This document shows, piece by piece, positions 13,894 to 26,242 of a stretch of 64,000 bases of DNA. Each line of letters starts with the position of its first letter. Position 1 is the stretch's first letter. A model generated the notes under the pieces. That model was not told where the DNA came from. It did no database searches and was given only the letters and a program-made list of their open reading frames with translations. Made by a program: the position numbers and the translations under genes. This DNA comes from Rhodeus uyekii (Eukaryota > Chordata > Actinopteri > Cypriniformes > Acheilognathidae): positions 2,599,001 through 2,663,000 of the forward strand of contig JAWRVZ010000016.1 in NCBI GenBank assembly GCA_037043235.1, given 5' to 3'.

Positions 13894-14112
13894 CTTGTTG
13901 GAGGCCATGTCACTAACGGAACGGTATGTCTGGATGGTCTCCAGCTGGTCCAGGCACCAGTCTAGCTCTTCCATGGTCTCCACGGCCAGCTTCTGGTAGG
14001 ATTCATCTGGTAAGAGACACACGGATATGCATTCAGGATCCAGCCTCTGCTGCATGGCCAGAAAAGGGGGTCCGGCGGGAGCAGTGCAGAGAGGGCAGCA
14101 GTGATCTTTCAT
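13894..14112 (-). CDS. pde4b: pde4b UCR2 exon 1, with B2-like short-isoform start at 14112
   Basis: The long-form exon is 13894-14006 (113 nt) and reads ESYQKLAVETMEELDWCL...MASNK, the start of UCR2, with acceptor CCAG and donor GTGAGA. The frame stays open upstream through the acceptor to ATG 14112. It gives MKDH...AMQQRLDP...ISVCLLPDESYQKL, which parallels the PDE4B2 N-terminus (MKEH...AMDSLQP...MPVCLFAEESYQKL). So the short isoform, lacking UCR1, starts in an unspliced 5' extension of this exon. An earlier in-frame ATG lies at 14181. The promoter should lie between 14.1 and 14.4 kb, a few hundred bases from the 51-bp minisatellite. Confidence 0.9.
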
Positions 14113-14649
14113 GGTGGGCTGAATGCTGCTGATGTAGTCATTCTGTTCTGATAGCAGCTGGATTAATAGCTCACTGCTCACTGCATAGTCCTTTCCATTG
14201 TGTCACAGGCTCGGTCTCCAAACTCACCTACTATGCAGTCTGTCTGCTCATGAGTCTCTTTCTCCTCACATTCGCCTTGTGCTGAAGTGCAAATGAGCCT
14301 TAGACCCAGAGGAGCTTAGTGGGAGGGACTCTAAAACTCATTCCCTATTTCTCTCCTTTTCTGTTGACTGAAAACTCATTTAACCAAAATTTTTTAAATT
14401 CTGTCTTTAATTATTCACCCTCATGTCGTTCCAAACCTGTAAGACTTTCTGTTCATCTTCGTTGACAGTCTATGGAACAACCCCTTTAACGCTTGACTAA
14501 TCCATATTGATTGAACGGTTTTGTCCAAATTCCCAGAAGTGTCATTTTATATCATGAACAGATTGAAATTTGGCTTTTATTCACATATAAACTTTCATCA
14601 GCTAACACATCAGTCTTGTTAAACGGAAGCTCAAGCATGTTCACTTGAG

Positions 14650-16770
14650 AACCAATGACTTTCTGTTCATTCTCATGTTACGCATCACGTTTGAGCTTCA
14701 GCAGGAACCAATGAGGTTCATTCTCGTGTTACGCATCACGTTTGAGCTTCAGCAGGAACCAATGAGGTTCATTCTCGTGTTTCGCATCACGTTTGAGCTT
14801 CAGCAGGAACCAATGAGGTTCATTCTCGTGTTACGCATCACGTTTGAGCTTCAGCAAGAACCAATGAGGTTCATTCTCGCTTTACGCATCACGTTTGAGC
14901 TTCAGCAGGAACCAATGAGGTTCATTCTCGCTTTACGCACCACGTTTGAGCTTCAGCAGGAACCAATTACGTTCATTCTCGTGTTACGCATCACGTTTGA
15001 GCTTCAGCAGGAACCAATGAGGTTCATTCTCGTGTTACGCATCACGTTTGAGCTTCAGCAGGAACCAATGAGGTTCATTCTCGCTTTACGCACCACGTTT
15101 GAGCTTCAGCAGGAACCAATTACGTTCATTCTCGTGTTACGCATCACGTTTGAGCTTCAGCAAGAACCAATGAGGTTCATTCTCGCTTTACGCATCACGT
15201 TTGAGCTTCAGCAGGAACCAATGAGGTTCATTCTCGCTTTACGCACCACGTTTGAGCTTCAGCAGGAACCAATTACGTTCATTCTCGTGTTACGCATCAC
15301 GTTTGAGCTTCAGCAGGAACCAATGAGGTTCATTCTCGTGTTACGCATCACGTTTGAGCTTCAGCAGGAACCAATGAGGTTCATTCTCGTGTTACGCATC
15401 ACGTTTGAGCTTCAGCAGGACCCAATGAGGTTCATTCTCGTGTTACGCATCACGTTTGATCTTCAGCAAGAACCAATGAGGTTCATTCTCGTGTTACGCA
15501 TCACGTTTGATCTTCAGCAAGAACCAATGAGGTTCATTCTCGTGTTACGCATCACGTTTGAGCTTCAGCAGGAACCAATGAGGTTCATTCTCGTGTTACG
15601 CATCACGTTTGAGCTTCAGCAAGAACCAATGAGGTTCATTCTCGTGTTACGCATCACGTTTGAGCTTCAGCAGGACCCAATGAGGTTCATTCTCGTGTTA
15701 CGCATCACGTTTGATCTTCAGCAAGAACCAATGAGGTTCATTCTCGTGTTACGCATCACGTTTGATCTTCAGCAAGAACCAATGAGGTTCATTCTCGCTT
15801 TACGCATCACGTTTGAGCTTCAGCAGGAACCAATGAGGTTCATTCTCGCTTTACGCACCACGTTTGAGCTTCAGCAGGAACCAATGAGGTTCATTCTCGT
15901 GTTACGCATCACGTTTGAGCTTCAGCAGGAACCAATGAGGTTCATTCTCGTGTTACGCATCACGTTTGAGCTTCAGCAGGAACCAATGAGGTTCATTCTC
16001 GTGTTACGCATCACGTTTGAGCTTCAGCAGGAACCAATGAGGTTCATTCTCGTGTTACGCATCACGTTTGAGCTTCAGCAGGAACCAATGAGGTTCATTC
16101 TCGTGTTACGCATCACGTTTGAGCTTCAGCAGGAACCAATGAGGTTCATTCTCGTGTTACGCATCACGTTTGAGCTTCAGCAGGAACCAATGAGGTTCAT
16201 TCTCGTGTTACGCATCACGTTTGAGCTTCAGCAGGACCCAATGAGGTTCATTCTCGTGTTACGCATCACGTTTGATCTTCAGCAAGAACCAATGAGGTTC
16301 ATTCTCGTGTTACGCATCACGTTTGATCTTCAGCAAGAACCAATGAGGTTCATTCTCGCTTTACGCATCACGTTTGAGCTTCAGCAGGAACCAATGAGGT
16401 TCATTCTCGCTTTACGCACCACGTTTGAGCTTCAGCAGGAACCAATGAGGTTCATTCTCGTGTTACGCATCACGTTTGAGCTTCAGCAGGAACCAATGAG
16501 GTTCATTCTCGTGTTACGCATCACGTTTGAGCTTCAGCAGGAACCAATGAGGTTCATTCCCGTGTTACGCATCACGTTTGAGCTTCAGCAGGAACCAATG
16601 AGGTTCATTCTCGTGTTACGCATCACGTTTGAGCTTCAGCAGGAACCAATGAGGTTCATTCTCGTGTTACGCATCACGTTTGAGCTTCAGCAGGAACCAA
16701 TGAGGTTCATTCTCGTGTTACGCATCACGTTTGAGCTTCAGGAAATACCAATGAGGTTCATTTTCAAGTT
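14650..16770 (+). repeat. 51-bp minisatellite, about 42 copies
   Basis: The unit is ggaaccaatgagg / ttcattctcgtgttacgca / tcacgtttgagcttcagca. Its period of 51 (17 codons) with no stop keeps one frame open for 717 codons, which is a by-product of the period and not evidence of a protein. Units differ by a few diagnostic changes (gacccaatg, gatcttcag, ctttacgcacc, aattacg), and these recur in ordered blocks. Nearly all units hold AACCAATGAG, a full match to the NF-Y (CCAAT) consensus. A degenerate extra unit lies at 17040-17085. Confidence 0.98.
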
Positions 16771-16805
16771 TACATTTATTAAATTATTAGTTAGATGAAA
16801 GGACT

Positions 16806-17035
16806 ATGCGTATTTGACGTGCTGTCCGGGGGAGGGCTCCGAGCTTGGAATGTTGCCGAACTTAAAGAACTCCCCCATGTGTGAAGTGTGAAGAGATGGG
16901 GTAATAGAGGGTACAAAAAAATGCCAAGGAATGAATGTTAGTCGATGATTATGGTTTATAGGCCTTCTCTCACGCTGATTGGGTAAATCATTTCAACATG
17001 CTCCTCCCAAACTTTGTTAATAAAACATAATTTCT
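16806..17035 (+). mobile_element. diverged solo LTR-like sequence (same family as 56.3 kb)
   Basis: Shared blocks in the same order as at 56.38 kb are gcgtattt, agggctccgagct, gaactccccc, tgctcctccc and aactttgttaataaaaca. The copy is more diverged and has no internal region. Confidence 0.65.
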
Positions 17036-17215
17036 GGTGTGTTACGCAGACCTTCCACAAGGACCAATTAGGTTCATTCTTGCTCATCAAGCTCCTGTTT
17101 ATGTTCACCGAACAATGTTTGTATGTGAAAAAAGTTTTATGACATGAGGGTAGACATGAGAGTAAACATTGACAGAGTTTACTTTTTGGAGTGAACTAAC
17201 CCTTTAAAAGTGTCC

Positions 17216-18559
17216 CAAAGTAGGTTTCATTTTAGGGGGTTAAATAAGACCAAGAAATGTTCAAAGTATGACCCTTGAAAAGATTTTTCTTTTTGGACAA
17301 ATTTATCCTTTGATGTGTTAAAAAATTCTATTAACAAGTTGAAAATATACCTTGACAAGACAACAGTAAAAGGCCTAAATATTAGAAGTATGAATTAGAC
17401 CCGCTACAAACTCTGCAGAAAAGGTCTGCAATGTCTCCATCTGATTGAATGACTCCACCACCCTTACAGTGAGCCTCTGATCTTTTAGTAGACACAAGCC
17501 TTTTCCAAGGTGGTATCGAGATTTAGCGAGAGACCAGGACTCATGGAACCCCCACCACCTCCATTTGATCCACTGACAGGACTAACGAGAAGGAGGTATG
17601 AAATCAAAGCCGGGGCAGTGTTTGCAGGAGCAACCCGAGAGGCAAACTTTATTCCCCTTGCTGGCCAGCATCCAGTCAAAGCTCAACAGTAGCCAAGCAA
17701 AGTAAACCACTTCCCCGGAGGTTGAGATACTTCTAAATCGTGGAGCAGATTTCCATGTGACAATCAGCCTGGAGTCTCCCCTCAGGCTGCAGCTAGGTTT
17801 CACAAAGACTGCGAATTTAGACTAAATTAACGTTTATTCGCAGAGACCTTGTTGCAAGATGACCTTGGAAAATGCTTTTCTAAATTGCCAGTCAGCGCCA
17901 GCATTTTGGATCATTTTTAAACAACTTTCATAGCACCCAGAATATTTTCTTGTATGATTATCTGAACATAAAATACAGTATATCAAAAGAAACAACAAAA
18001 GAACCTGGATGCATTCTGTTTTTATCAACACTTGAATGTGGGTAAGTTTAACAAAAAAGCAACATTTTGAAGCTGAGGAAATCTTGATTTTGTCAAAGAT
18101 TGCGTCTGGATCAGATTCAGAATGATAATCAAAACAGAAGGAGTAGACCAAGACTTTCAAGGTTGCACAGTCCCATAGCTCGTAAATAGGTAAAATGAGG
18201 TAGATTCGATTTATATGCTGTTTAATGTTTGATGATCCTGTTATTTTACATGTGCAAAAGCAATGATACTATCACTTGTTTCTGCTTCTTCTTCGCCTGT
18301 GATCTGGAGATTCTGTACTCTATCTGAAGAAGCATAATAGAGCGGTGCAGGGAGTAAAATAAGGTCTGTGCTAAACATAACTTGAAGGTAATTGATTGAG
18401 TTTGTTTCTACAATGTAAACTGTACACACTCACACCCCAAATGTTCTAATCTACTTACACTTTTTAAAATTAAAAATAAAAATTTTCGTTTCTCGATATG
18501 GATACGTGTAATTTAAGTTGTAGAGCAGAAGTATTATCAAGAAACTTTTTGATGGAACC
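17216..18559. other. pde4b intron, no feature seen
   Basis: Mixed-composition intron sequence. The short open frames here have no recognisable product. Confidence 0.5.
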
Positions 18560-19213
18560 AGTGTTATTAATGTATTTTTTCCCGCATATACCCCGCATAT
18601 GCAGATAATCTGCACCCTCATATAGCCCGTGGGGTTTGCAAAATTAAAATTAAAATTAAAAAAACATTGGTATAACCCGCACCCTTATATAACCCGTACC
18701 CATAGATGAAATTTTTTGTGTAAGTTCACATTTCGAACTTTGAATGTTGTGCGCATGACGTCAATTATCCATAACTGTTCAGGCTCGGTACACAGTGCTT
18801 GTGCGCGAAATTCAAATAATAAGAAAACAAACACAAGTCAGAATCAGAACAAAAAGAAAAATCAGTCTCGCCCACTGTGCAGCAGCACGTCCCTTAAGAT
18901 CATTGGATGAGATGAGAAAAGCAAACCCTCATGGCAGCACAGCCAATCACGTCTTCTTGCATGATTGAAGGGGTCAGACAGCCTATCAGCGCCAGCTGTC
19001 AGAGTGATAGTACAAATGCCAGAGACAACAAAACTCACAAGAAAGAAAAACGGAAAGAAAATAAAGCAAAAAACCCCTACGTCCTTAGGGACGTAATAAA
19101 TATATTGAAATATTATTATGTGGATTTTTTAATATATAACCCGCACCCCCCCTGCGGGGTTTGTAAAATCTGGTATAACCTGCGGGCTATATGAAAATAT
19201 AGGAATTTACGGT
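18560..19213 (-). mobile_element. MITE-like element, copy 1 (CCCGCATATAACCCGC family)
   Basis: The ends carry repeated tataacccgcaccc motifs, and the right end reads, on the minus strand, taccgtaaattcctatattt. The interior (acgtccttagggacgt palindrome, gccaatcacgtcttcttgca, cagcagcacgtcccttaag) is the reverse complement of the copy at 36.94 kb. No coding capacity was seen. Confidence 0.75.
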
Positions 19214-19319
19214 AGTCTCCTTGGTTTTGACATCATCAACACCACTCTATAGCGCCCCCTATTTTAAAAATTCTATCAACGGCGGGGAAAGCGTTAAAAA
19301 AATGAATCAAATTTTGATA

Positions 19320-19510
19320 GTTAAAGGGACAGTTCGCATCACACACTCATTCTCACGTTGTTCCAACCTGTATGACTCTTTACCATAGAATACAAAAAAA
19401 GATTTTTTCTTGAGTGTTGAAAAAAGTGTTTCTTTGATTGTTGAATGTTGATTTGACGTTCTTGAATTTATCTTTTGTGCAAAGCTCATCATGTCACATT
19501 TGAAAGACTG
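19320..19510. repeat. fragment of the GGGATAGTTCACC MITE family
   Basis: Gttaaagggacagttcgcatc and cattctcacgttgttcc match the left half of the family at 25.94 kb. The right half is missing. Confidence 0.45.
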
Positions 19511-22099
19511 AATATATACAGATGTTACAAAGTTTACAGTTAGTACATAATCTTTTTTAAAGATTTTTTTTATTCAGCTTGAGCAGATAAAGACATTTAT
19601 AATGTTACAAAAGATTATTTTCTAAAATTCTAAAAGATTCTATTTCAAATAATAGCTGTTTCCACACACAAAAAAAGCAAAACAGTTTACAACATTGATA
19701 ATGATAAGAAATGTTAGCAAATTATCCTTGTTTGGATCACGTGACACTGAAGACTAGAGTAATGATTCTGAAAATTCAGCTTTGATCAAAGGGATAAATT
19801 ACATTTTTTAATATATTAAAATAGAAAACTGTTTAACTAATTGTAGCATAAGAGATTTAGTGAGCATAAGAGACTTCTTTCGTAACCTTACAGACCCCAA
19901 ACGTTTATGTTATCATATTTAGCAAGAAAAAAGGCCCGATTTAAACATAACATTGACTAAGACAGCCAATCAATTACTGCGGCCTTCATCATCATGCTCC
20001 TATGATTGGTCATGTGGCAGAAATACCACATGCATCGATTAGCATGAATGCAAACGCTTCAATAAATCCAATCCCTTGAGCTTAATTGATGAGTTAATCA
20101 CTGAGTTCCAGCAAACACCAACAAATAAAGCGACCACATCCAACAATGAGCTCCGGATACCATGTGCATAACCGTTGTAAAAGCACGCAAAGGGTTTGCA
20201 TTAACCCTGCTGACGTCTATGAGGGATATACAACACGTTACTCCTGATGAATAAGGTCATTTTAGAGAAGCCTCCTGCACTCAAGATGTTTCACATATGG
20301 AGTCAATTTAAGTCGTGTGTGTAGATCTGAAGCCTGGCATGGATACACACGAATAACAGCATCAATATGTCATCACCACGGGAGCTTGGGAGAAAAAAAC
20401 GACTGGGCAACTTTCACCAGGAGCCTAAATGAAGCCAAGCATGTGCCACTGCTATTGATGCCTGAAATTATGGACAAAATCAAAGGATTGAAAGTAGTAA
20501 TTTAGGTATTTGTGAAACACAAACATTTTTTTCTTCTTCAAGAAATACATATAATATCGAATAGATTTTTTTTAAATAATTTATTGTGTGAAGTAAATTA
20601 CTATATACACTGCCTGGCCAAAAAAAAAAAAAATTTTTTTTTCTAAAATTGAATTTAAGGTCTGGACTCAGAGGTGGGAATTCATGTGTGAAAATTATTC
20701 TTCATATTCTCTCCTAACCATGCATTCCCCTCCCCATATTTTATTTATTAGCAAACATAACTACTACTCTTACACATGCTTAGGGATTTACAGAAAGTAT
20801 AGTAAAACCCTAACAACCACCCAAAATATAAAATCTACCATGAATCTACTTTCAGTCTGATTTAGATTCTCCCTCGATGTATTTTCTGTTGTTATTGTAA
20901 CTACTATTAATGGGAATAAAGTTCAACAGTTCCACCACTACAGGTATAGTACCAGATAAAATCATTGGAACATTGTTTCCTATCAAAACAGGATCCATCT
21001 CACCTTTGACAACAGACATAAATCATCATGACAATTCAAATGTAACATTATAGTCATGTGTCTTGCATGAATATCATATATCTTTAACAAAGATGACAGT
21101 ATTGTCATTTATTTATACAAATCAACCTCTGCATTATCTTATCTCATTTTTGTCTCATTATAGGAAAAAAATTCAATAGTACCAACAAAAATCTAACTCA
21201 AAATAAACCCTACAGGCGTCACGTGTAAACACTGATTAACCAGATTTTGAAATGTACATAGTGACATTACACATTTTCAGTACTGTCATACTGAACCAGC
21301 AAATCTAATACAATTACACAAGTAGGCAAGATCACAAAGTGTTCACAATTTCCCTTTGAGGGAAAATGACATACATCACCAGTAAGTGAACGTTGAGACT
21401 CTTTACCATTGACCTTTAAGAAGTCAGACCTTCCTTGCTAAGGTCTACAGAGCGTCTGTTTGATCGGCCTACCGTTTGAGTCTCTTTACAAAAGACTATA
21501 GTGTAGATTTACCCGGCATCCTCTCTGTCCCACAAAACCACCTCTGTGAGAGTGTTTGGCTGTTCCAACAGCCCCTCCTCCCTTCCCGCTGTACACTACC
21601 CCTCTCTGTGTCCTTGTGTCCCCAGCCGCACTGCTGATATATGGACCAGGTTTTCCTGATTTCGCCCATAAAAAGGGTCGACAGCTTCTCGTTTCAACTG
21701 GTCTGTTGAATGTGACTCAAAGCAGCAAACTCACGACAAATGTATGATTCAGAAGCTTTTTAGTCATGGATAATTCAATGTAATTTCAAAATGGAGTGGA
21801 CAGGCTGATGCCGGTAAAATACTTTATCAAAATTATCCAAATAAAACATTGTAACTGTATACTATGTGTCCTTTTTTTCTTTAAAAGGGACATATTATCC
21901 ACCTTTTACAAGATGTTATATATATGAAGTTTCAGCTTAAAATCATTTATTAATAATTTCCCAGCAGAATTTCCTATCGCAGTCACGATTATTATCTCCA
22001 TGCATTTAAAATTACAAGTCTAAACCTCTTATACATAGTTTACATAACACTGCATAACCTATTATGAGTATATGCCCAATATAGAAAACAAAATTCTTA
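19511..22099. other. pde4b intron, AT-rich
   Basis: Nothing coding. At 20610-20640 cactgcctggccaaaaaa resembles one end of a Tc1/mariner-like element, but no opposite end was found. Confidence 0.45.
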
Positions 22100-22920
22100 C
22101 ATTTATTTGTCAGGGTTCAGTCAGTTTGGTCTTGGTTTCTAGTGTTTTGGTGACAGAGCTCTGGCACTGCCCTATTGTCGTGTCTATGTGGGAAAGTGTG
22201 GCTTCGAGTGTCTTGAGTCTGTGTAGCGTTTTGTGTGCGAGTCAATTGCCCGATCCCGAGACTTTAGTCTTGATCAGTCTTAGTTTTGTGTCGGGATTTG
22301 GACATTCATGCCCGTGTGTTCGTCCTTGTTCGTCCTATGTAAGAGTGTTTGCTCGTTCTTGTGCGCTCTACGTCATGTGAGTGGGCGCGGTTTTCAGGCT
22401 TTGCTCGGGCTGCGCTCTCTTGTCTGCGTGCATTATTGTGAGCACGAGGTTTTCATCGACTGCGCGCTTTCATGTTGTGTCTCGTGTCCCACGCATTTTG
22501 TGTCTCGTCTTGTTTCATGTGGGCGTGGCTATGCGCGTTCGCACTGGCCGCTTGTTCATGTCTTGTCATTGTGTAACTCCGCCCGTCTTGTTACCTTGTT
22601 ACATTTGATTTGACCAAGCTGTTCTCCTTCAATTTTCCTTATTCTTGTTCCCTATTTAATCCCTTCATGTTTGCTGTCCTGTGTTGCGCCGTTGTCGTTT
22701 AACTGTGTCAAGCACTTTGTGGATCACTGTGTCGTGATGCAGTTCTAGTCTAGTCTAGTCTAGTCCTGTCCTGTCCTGTCTTGTCTTATCGGTCCAGTCA
22801 AGTCAGTCAGTTATGTTTTTCCCACTTTGGGGCAGTTATGTTTGTGTTTTTGTTTTATTTAATGTTAAAAAAAACTTCCTTCCTACAAGATTGAGTCCTC
22901 GCTATCTCAACCCTGACATT
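22100..22920 (+). repeat. dispersed repeat, copy 1 (LTR-like, unclassified)
   Basis: GT-rich sequence sharing ordered blocks with 52.8-53.7 kb: ttttgtgtcgggatttgg, tgttcgctcgttcttgtgcg, and tgtgtaactccgcccgtctt. It contains a pentanucleotide run, (tctag)n then (tcctg)n, at 22742-22775. The short open frames are not considered real. Confidence 0.55.
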
Positions 22921-24176
22921 ATTAATATGAAAGAGGTGTTTTATAGTATGTGTGAATCACATCTTGTATTTTTGAATAAACTGACTGACTGTCAAAAAAA
23001 GATTGTCTTTATAGGTATTATGTTTTTTTCAATGTTATTTTGATCTAAATTACATCTCCAAAAATAATTAAACCGTCTGGGATACCTTCCCAAGCCAGTC
23101 TAACACACACATTAATGATGGAAGCACAGAGTTAATTGTTAGAGGTGATGGATTGGTTGAGTTTAGCCCATTGGATCAGATTGGTTCTAGAGGAGAGCAC
23201 ATGTTTGTCCTCAGGCATGGCTCATTGGCTCTTACCATCCCACTCTTGTTTTTGTTTGTCTGGGTTTCGCACGTGGGCAGGAGGACTAGAATGCCAAACA
23301 GCTCCATGAATCAACACTGTGTCATTGGGGTCAAATGCACTCAGGCCTGCTGCCAAAAATGACGAGCGTATTTATCTGCCGCCCGAACAAAGGACTTTAA
23401 CAGAGACCTGCTAACAATAAAATTTACGTTACAATATAACTGGGAGAATAATGGGACTAAGAAAAACAACATTTAGTTGAAACAACTTCTGAGAAAGTTA
23501 TCACAATTTATTCCTCATGGAAAAAAACTTTACAGTTTTGCCACACAATCTGCATTATGGGTTGAGAGGGTCTTGTGTAGGTTAATTGACATTTATTGCT
23601 CCTACGAAACACTTTCTTGGGGACAGTGGTTTTTATCTCAGCCTACATCTAACAACTCTTTTCACACTCTCCCTCTCCTTCGCTTTCTTTCATTCTTGCT
23701 CTCTTTCACGTCTGCAACTCATCTTGTGCCTGGTTGACAGCCTCCACAATGCACTACAGAGAGTTATTGGCCAGAAATTACTTTAGGGAAGGGACGCCGG
23801 TCAGCTTTACAGCTCTGCTGACGTCAATGGCATAATTCAAATACTAACCAGGGTGCACGCTTTAAGACCCGCACTGCCGCTTTGCAACATGGGTGCTTTG
23901 AAAATCTGGACTGGATCTGCAATGTGAGAAACCATTCAGACCAGATTAGGAAACAGAATGTTGAAATATTATGTCTTTTAGCTAACCAATTTGAGCAGAA
24001 AACTTTAGCAGTGTTGTAAATTGATCCCTCGAGCTGTAAATATAAAAATAATTAACATGGGTAATACCATTTATTGAATATATAATTGCATATTTTCATA
24101 TTGCATAATATAATATAATATAATCAACCTGGCAGCAGAAGTTTTTTTTTTCAGCTGCAGGTGAACTTTTTAATAG

Positions 24177-24177
<1 letters not shown>
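22921..24177. other. pde4b intron, no feature seen
   Basis: Unremarkable intron sequence without coding signal. Confidence 0.45.

Positions 24178-24259
<82 letters not shown>
24178..24259. repeat. (TA)n microsatellite
   Basis: About 40 TA units. Confidence 0.98.
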
Positions 24260-24266
<7 letters not shown>

Positions 24267-25937
24267 AAGTAAATATGTATGTATGTACATAAATGGATGG
24301 ATGGATAAATATAAGTATTAACAAAATATTATAAAAAAAGAAAAAGAAAAAACAGTTCAGGTTGACCTGACCGAAAACTTGTACCACCGGGGTTTCATGT
24401 ACCAAAACAAAATCTGACTTGGGGGGGAAAAGCATGTAAACACACATACACACACACACACACTCTAGTATGCAAGCATGGTATGTACGTGAGCAAAGGT
24501 TGTTTTCACATCCTGCAACATCTCATCAGAATGTGAACAAAAGAAAACCTGCAACAATCTTGCTAATATGGTTTACAACCCCTATAAATGTCTGAGTTGC
24601 ATCAGCATAGGTAACCACAAAAACTGTTTACTGATTCACACCCAGTCGTGTCTGCAGACATGCTACACCTTTTAAACAACTGCTGTTTTGGTAAACATTT
24701 TTAAGTGGATGCATTGGTGTAAAGTATGCATTGGTTAACTATGAGCATGTCCCACTATCATCTGACAATCCAGAAAGTGCCAAAATACTTCATTTGAAAC
24801 AGTATTCTATTATATAAATATATAATTGTAAGTTGAAAGCCAACAAACATACCTTTTTACACTATTGAGTGAAATGGTCACAAGCCAGATCACAGCGCTA
24901 CAGTCCAGACAGTGATTTCACACAGCTGTTTCTCTGTTATTAAACCTGCATTCATCCTGATATTCTGCTGCACAATCTTGCTCCTCCAGCATGACGGGCC
25001 CTTGGCAGTGTGAGAGACAGATTTACATGAGAAAGTATAAACACAAGCCAGAGGATGAGACTGCTCTCCCTGAAGAGCTCCTGATGAAAGTTCTTTTCTT
25101 TATTTTCTGTTTTTTTTTCTTCCTCTTTCCCTCCCTAATTTCTCTGGAAGTGTTTTATGAAGCTGTGGTTCAGGGCCAGGGCACTGGCAAAAGGGTTCTA
25201 TGATGACACAATGACAAGAACAACAAAAAAAGAAAGTGGGAAATTAAATCTCTCTCTCTCTGTTGCAGCTTTGACTTCAGCCTCAGTCATTTCTTGTATA
25301 CATACATTTATGTGTGTATTACACATATATTTATACACACAAGTTATACATTTTTGTTTAACTTGTATATAACTTGTACAATTTTGTTTTCAATAGTTTG
25401 TTGAACAACGAAAGACGTTTATTTATAGAAACAACAGGACAGTATGTTTGGTTTGGCTTGGTTTGTCTGGTTGAGTTTGTCATATAAATCTTTTTTTTTA
25501 TTAGTAAATATAACAAAACAATATTGATAATTTTACAACAACAGCAATAATTATGGTCAATATTGTTCTTATAATTAAAATAAAAAACAAAACAAAATAA
25601 TAATTAAACCAATGAAAAATATATATAATAAAATGTATTTTATTTATATATATATATATATATATATAAATATAAATATATATATAAAATAAGATATTGT
25701 ATTTTCTACATTTAGACAGAATATGCTGTCTGTTTATACATACTGCACCCACACTAAACTAGATACAGACCTAGAAATACATCATAAAACATAACAACAA
25801 TTAGATTAGATAGATTAATTTTTTTGTCTTTTTTTGTCATTTCCCATGGTGCCATGAGGCCTGGTTCATTTCTGTCCACTGACATAAATTCAGACCATGC
25901 TAATAAATAATAGATTATGAGATAGATTATTTTATGT
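24260..25937. other. pde4b intron, AT-rich with small TA tracts
   Basis: Contains a GGAT run at 24292, a CA run at 24440 and TA tracts at 25640-25690. No gene was seen. Confidence 0.45.
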
Positions 25938-26242
25938 ATTAAAGGGATAGTTCACCAGAAAATTACAATTCTCTCATCAGTTATTCACCCTCATGTCGTT
26001 TAATACCTGCATGCATTTCATTTTTCTGTTGAACACCAAAAAAATATATTTTGAAGAATGTTGATACCCAAACACTTTTGGTTCTCTTTGACTTCCACTG
26101 TATTTTTTTGTCCATACAATGCAAGTCAATGGGAACTGAAACAGTTTATAACGAACATCCTGTTCTATGGAAGAAAGAAGTGCATACAGGTTTGACAATT
26201 GTTTTGAGGGGGAAATTATTTTGGGGGACTATCCCTTTAATT
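25938..26242. mobile_element. cyprinid MITE with GGGATAGTTCACC ends
   Basis: It begins aaagggatagttcacc and ends ggggactatccctttaa, with the diagnostic ttattcaccctcatgtcgtt and caatgggaactgaaac inside. It is a complete copy of about 300 bp. Fragments of the same family lie at 14.4, 17.2 and 19.3 kb. Confidence 0.8.

Larger units (their letters stand above)
14350..17215. mobile_element. MITE split by minisatellite and LTR-like insertion
   Basis: The left half (ttattcaccctcatgtcgtt ccaaacctg at 14410-14480) and the right half (acatgagggt at 17143, then ggagtgaactaaccctttaa at 17195) are the two ends of a very common cyprinid element also seen at 25.9 kb. Between them lie the 51-bp tandem array and a solo LTR-like piece, so the element appears to have been opened and expanded internally. 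Confidence 0.5.

Noticed and set aside
14645..16798. 717-codon open frame of a 17-residue repeat
   Set aside because: It exists only because the minisatellite period (51) is divisible by three and the unit lacks a stop. No start context, splice structure or homologue, and the units vary without regard to codon position.
20610..20645. Tc1/mariner element
   Set aside because: Only one end-like motif (cactgcctggccaaa) next to an A/T run. No opposite end or transposase.
24096..24459. Tyr-Ile repeat open frames
   Set aside because: Translations of a (TA)n tract.
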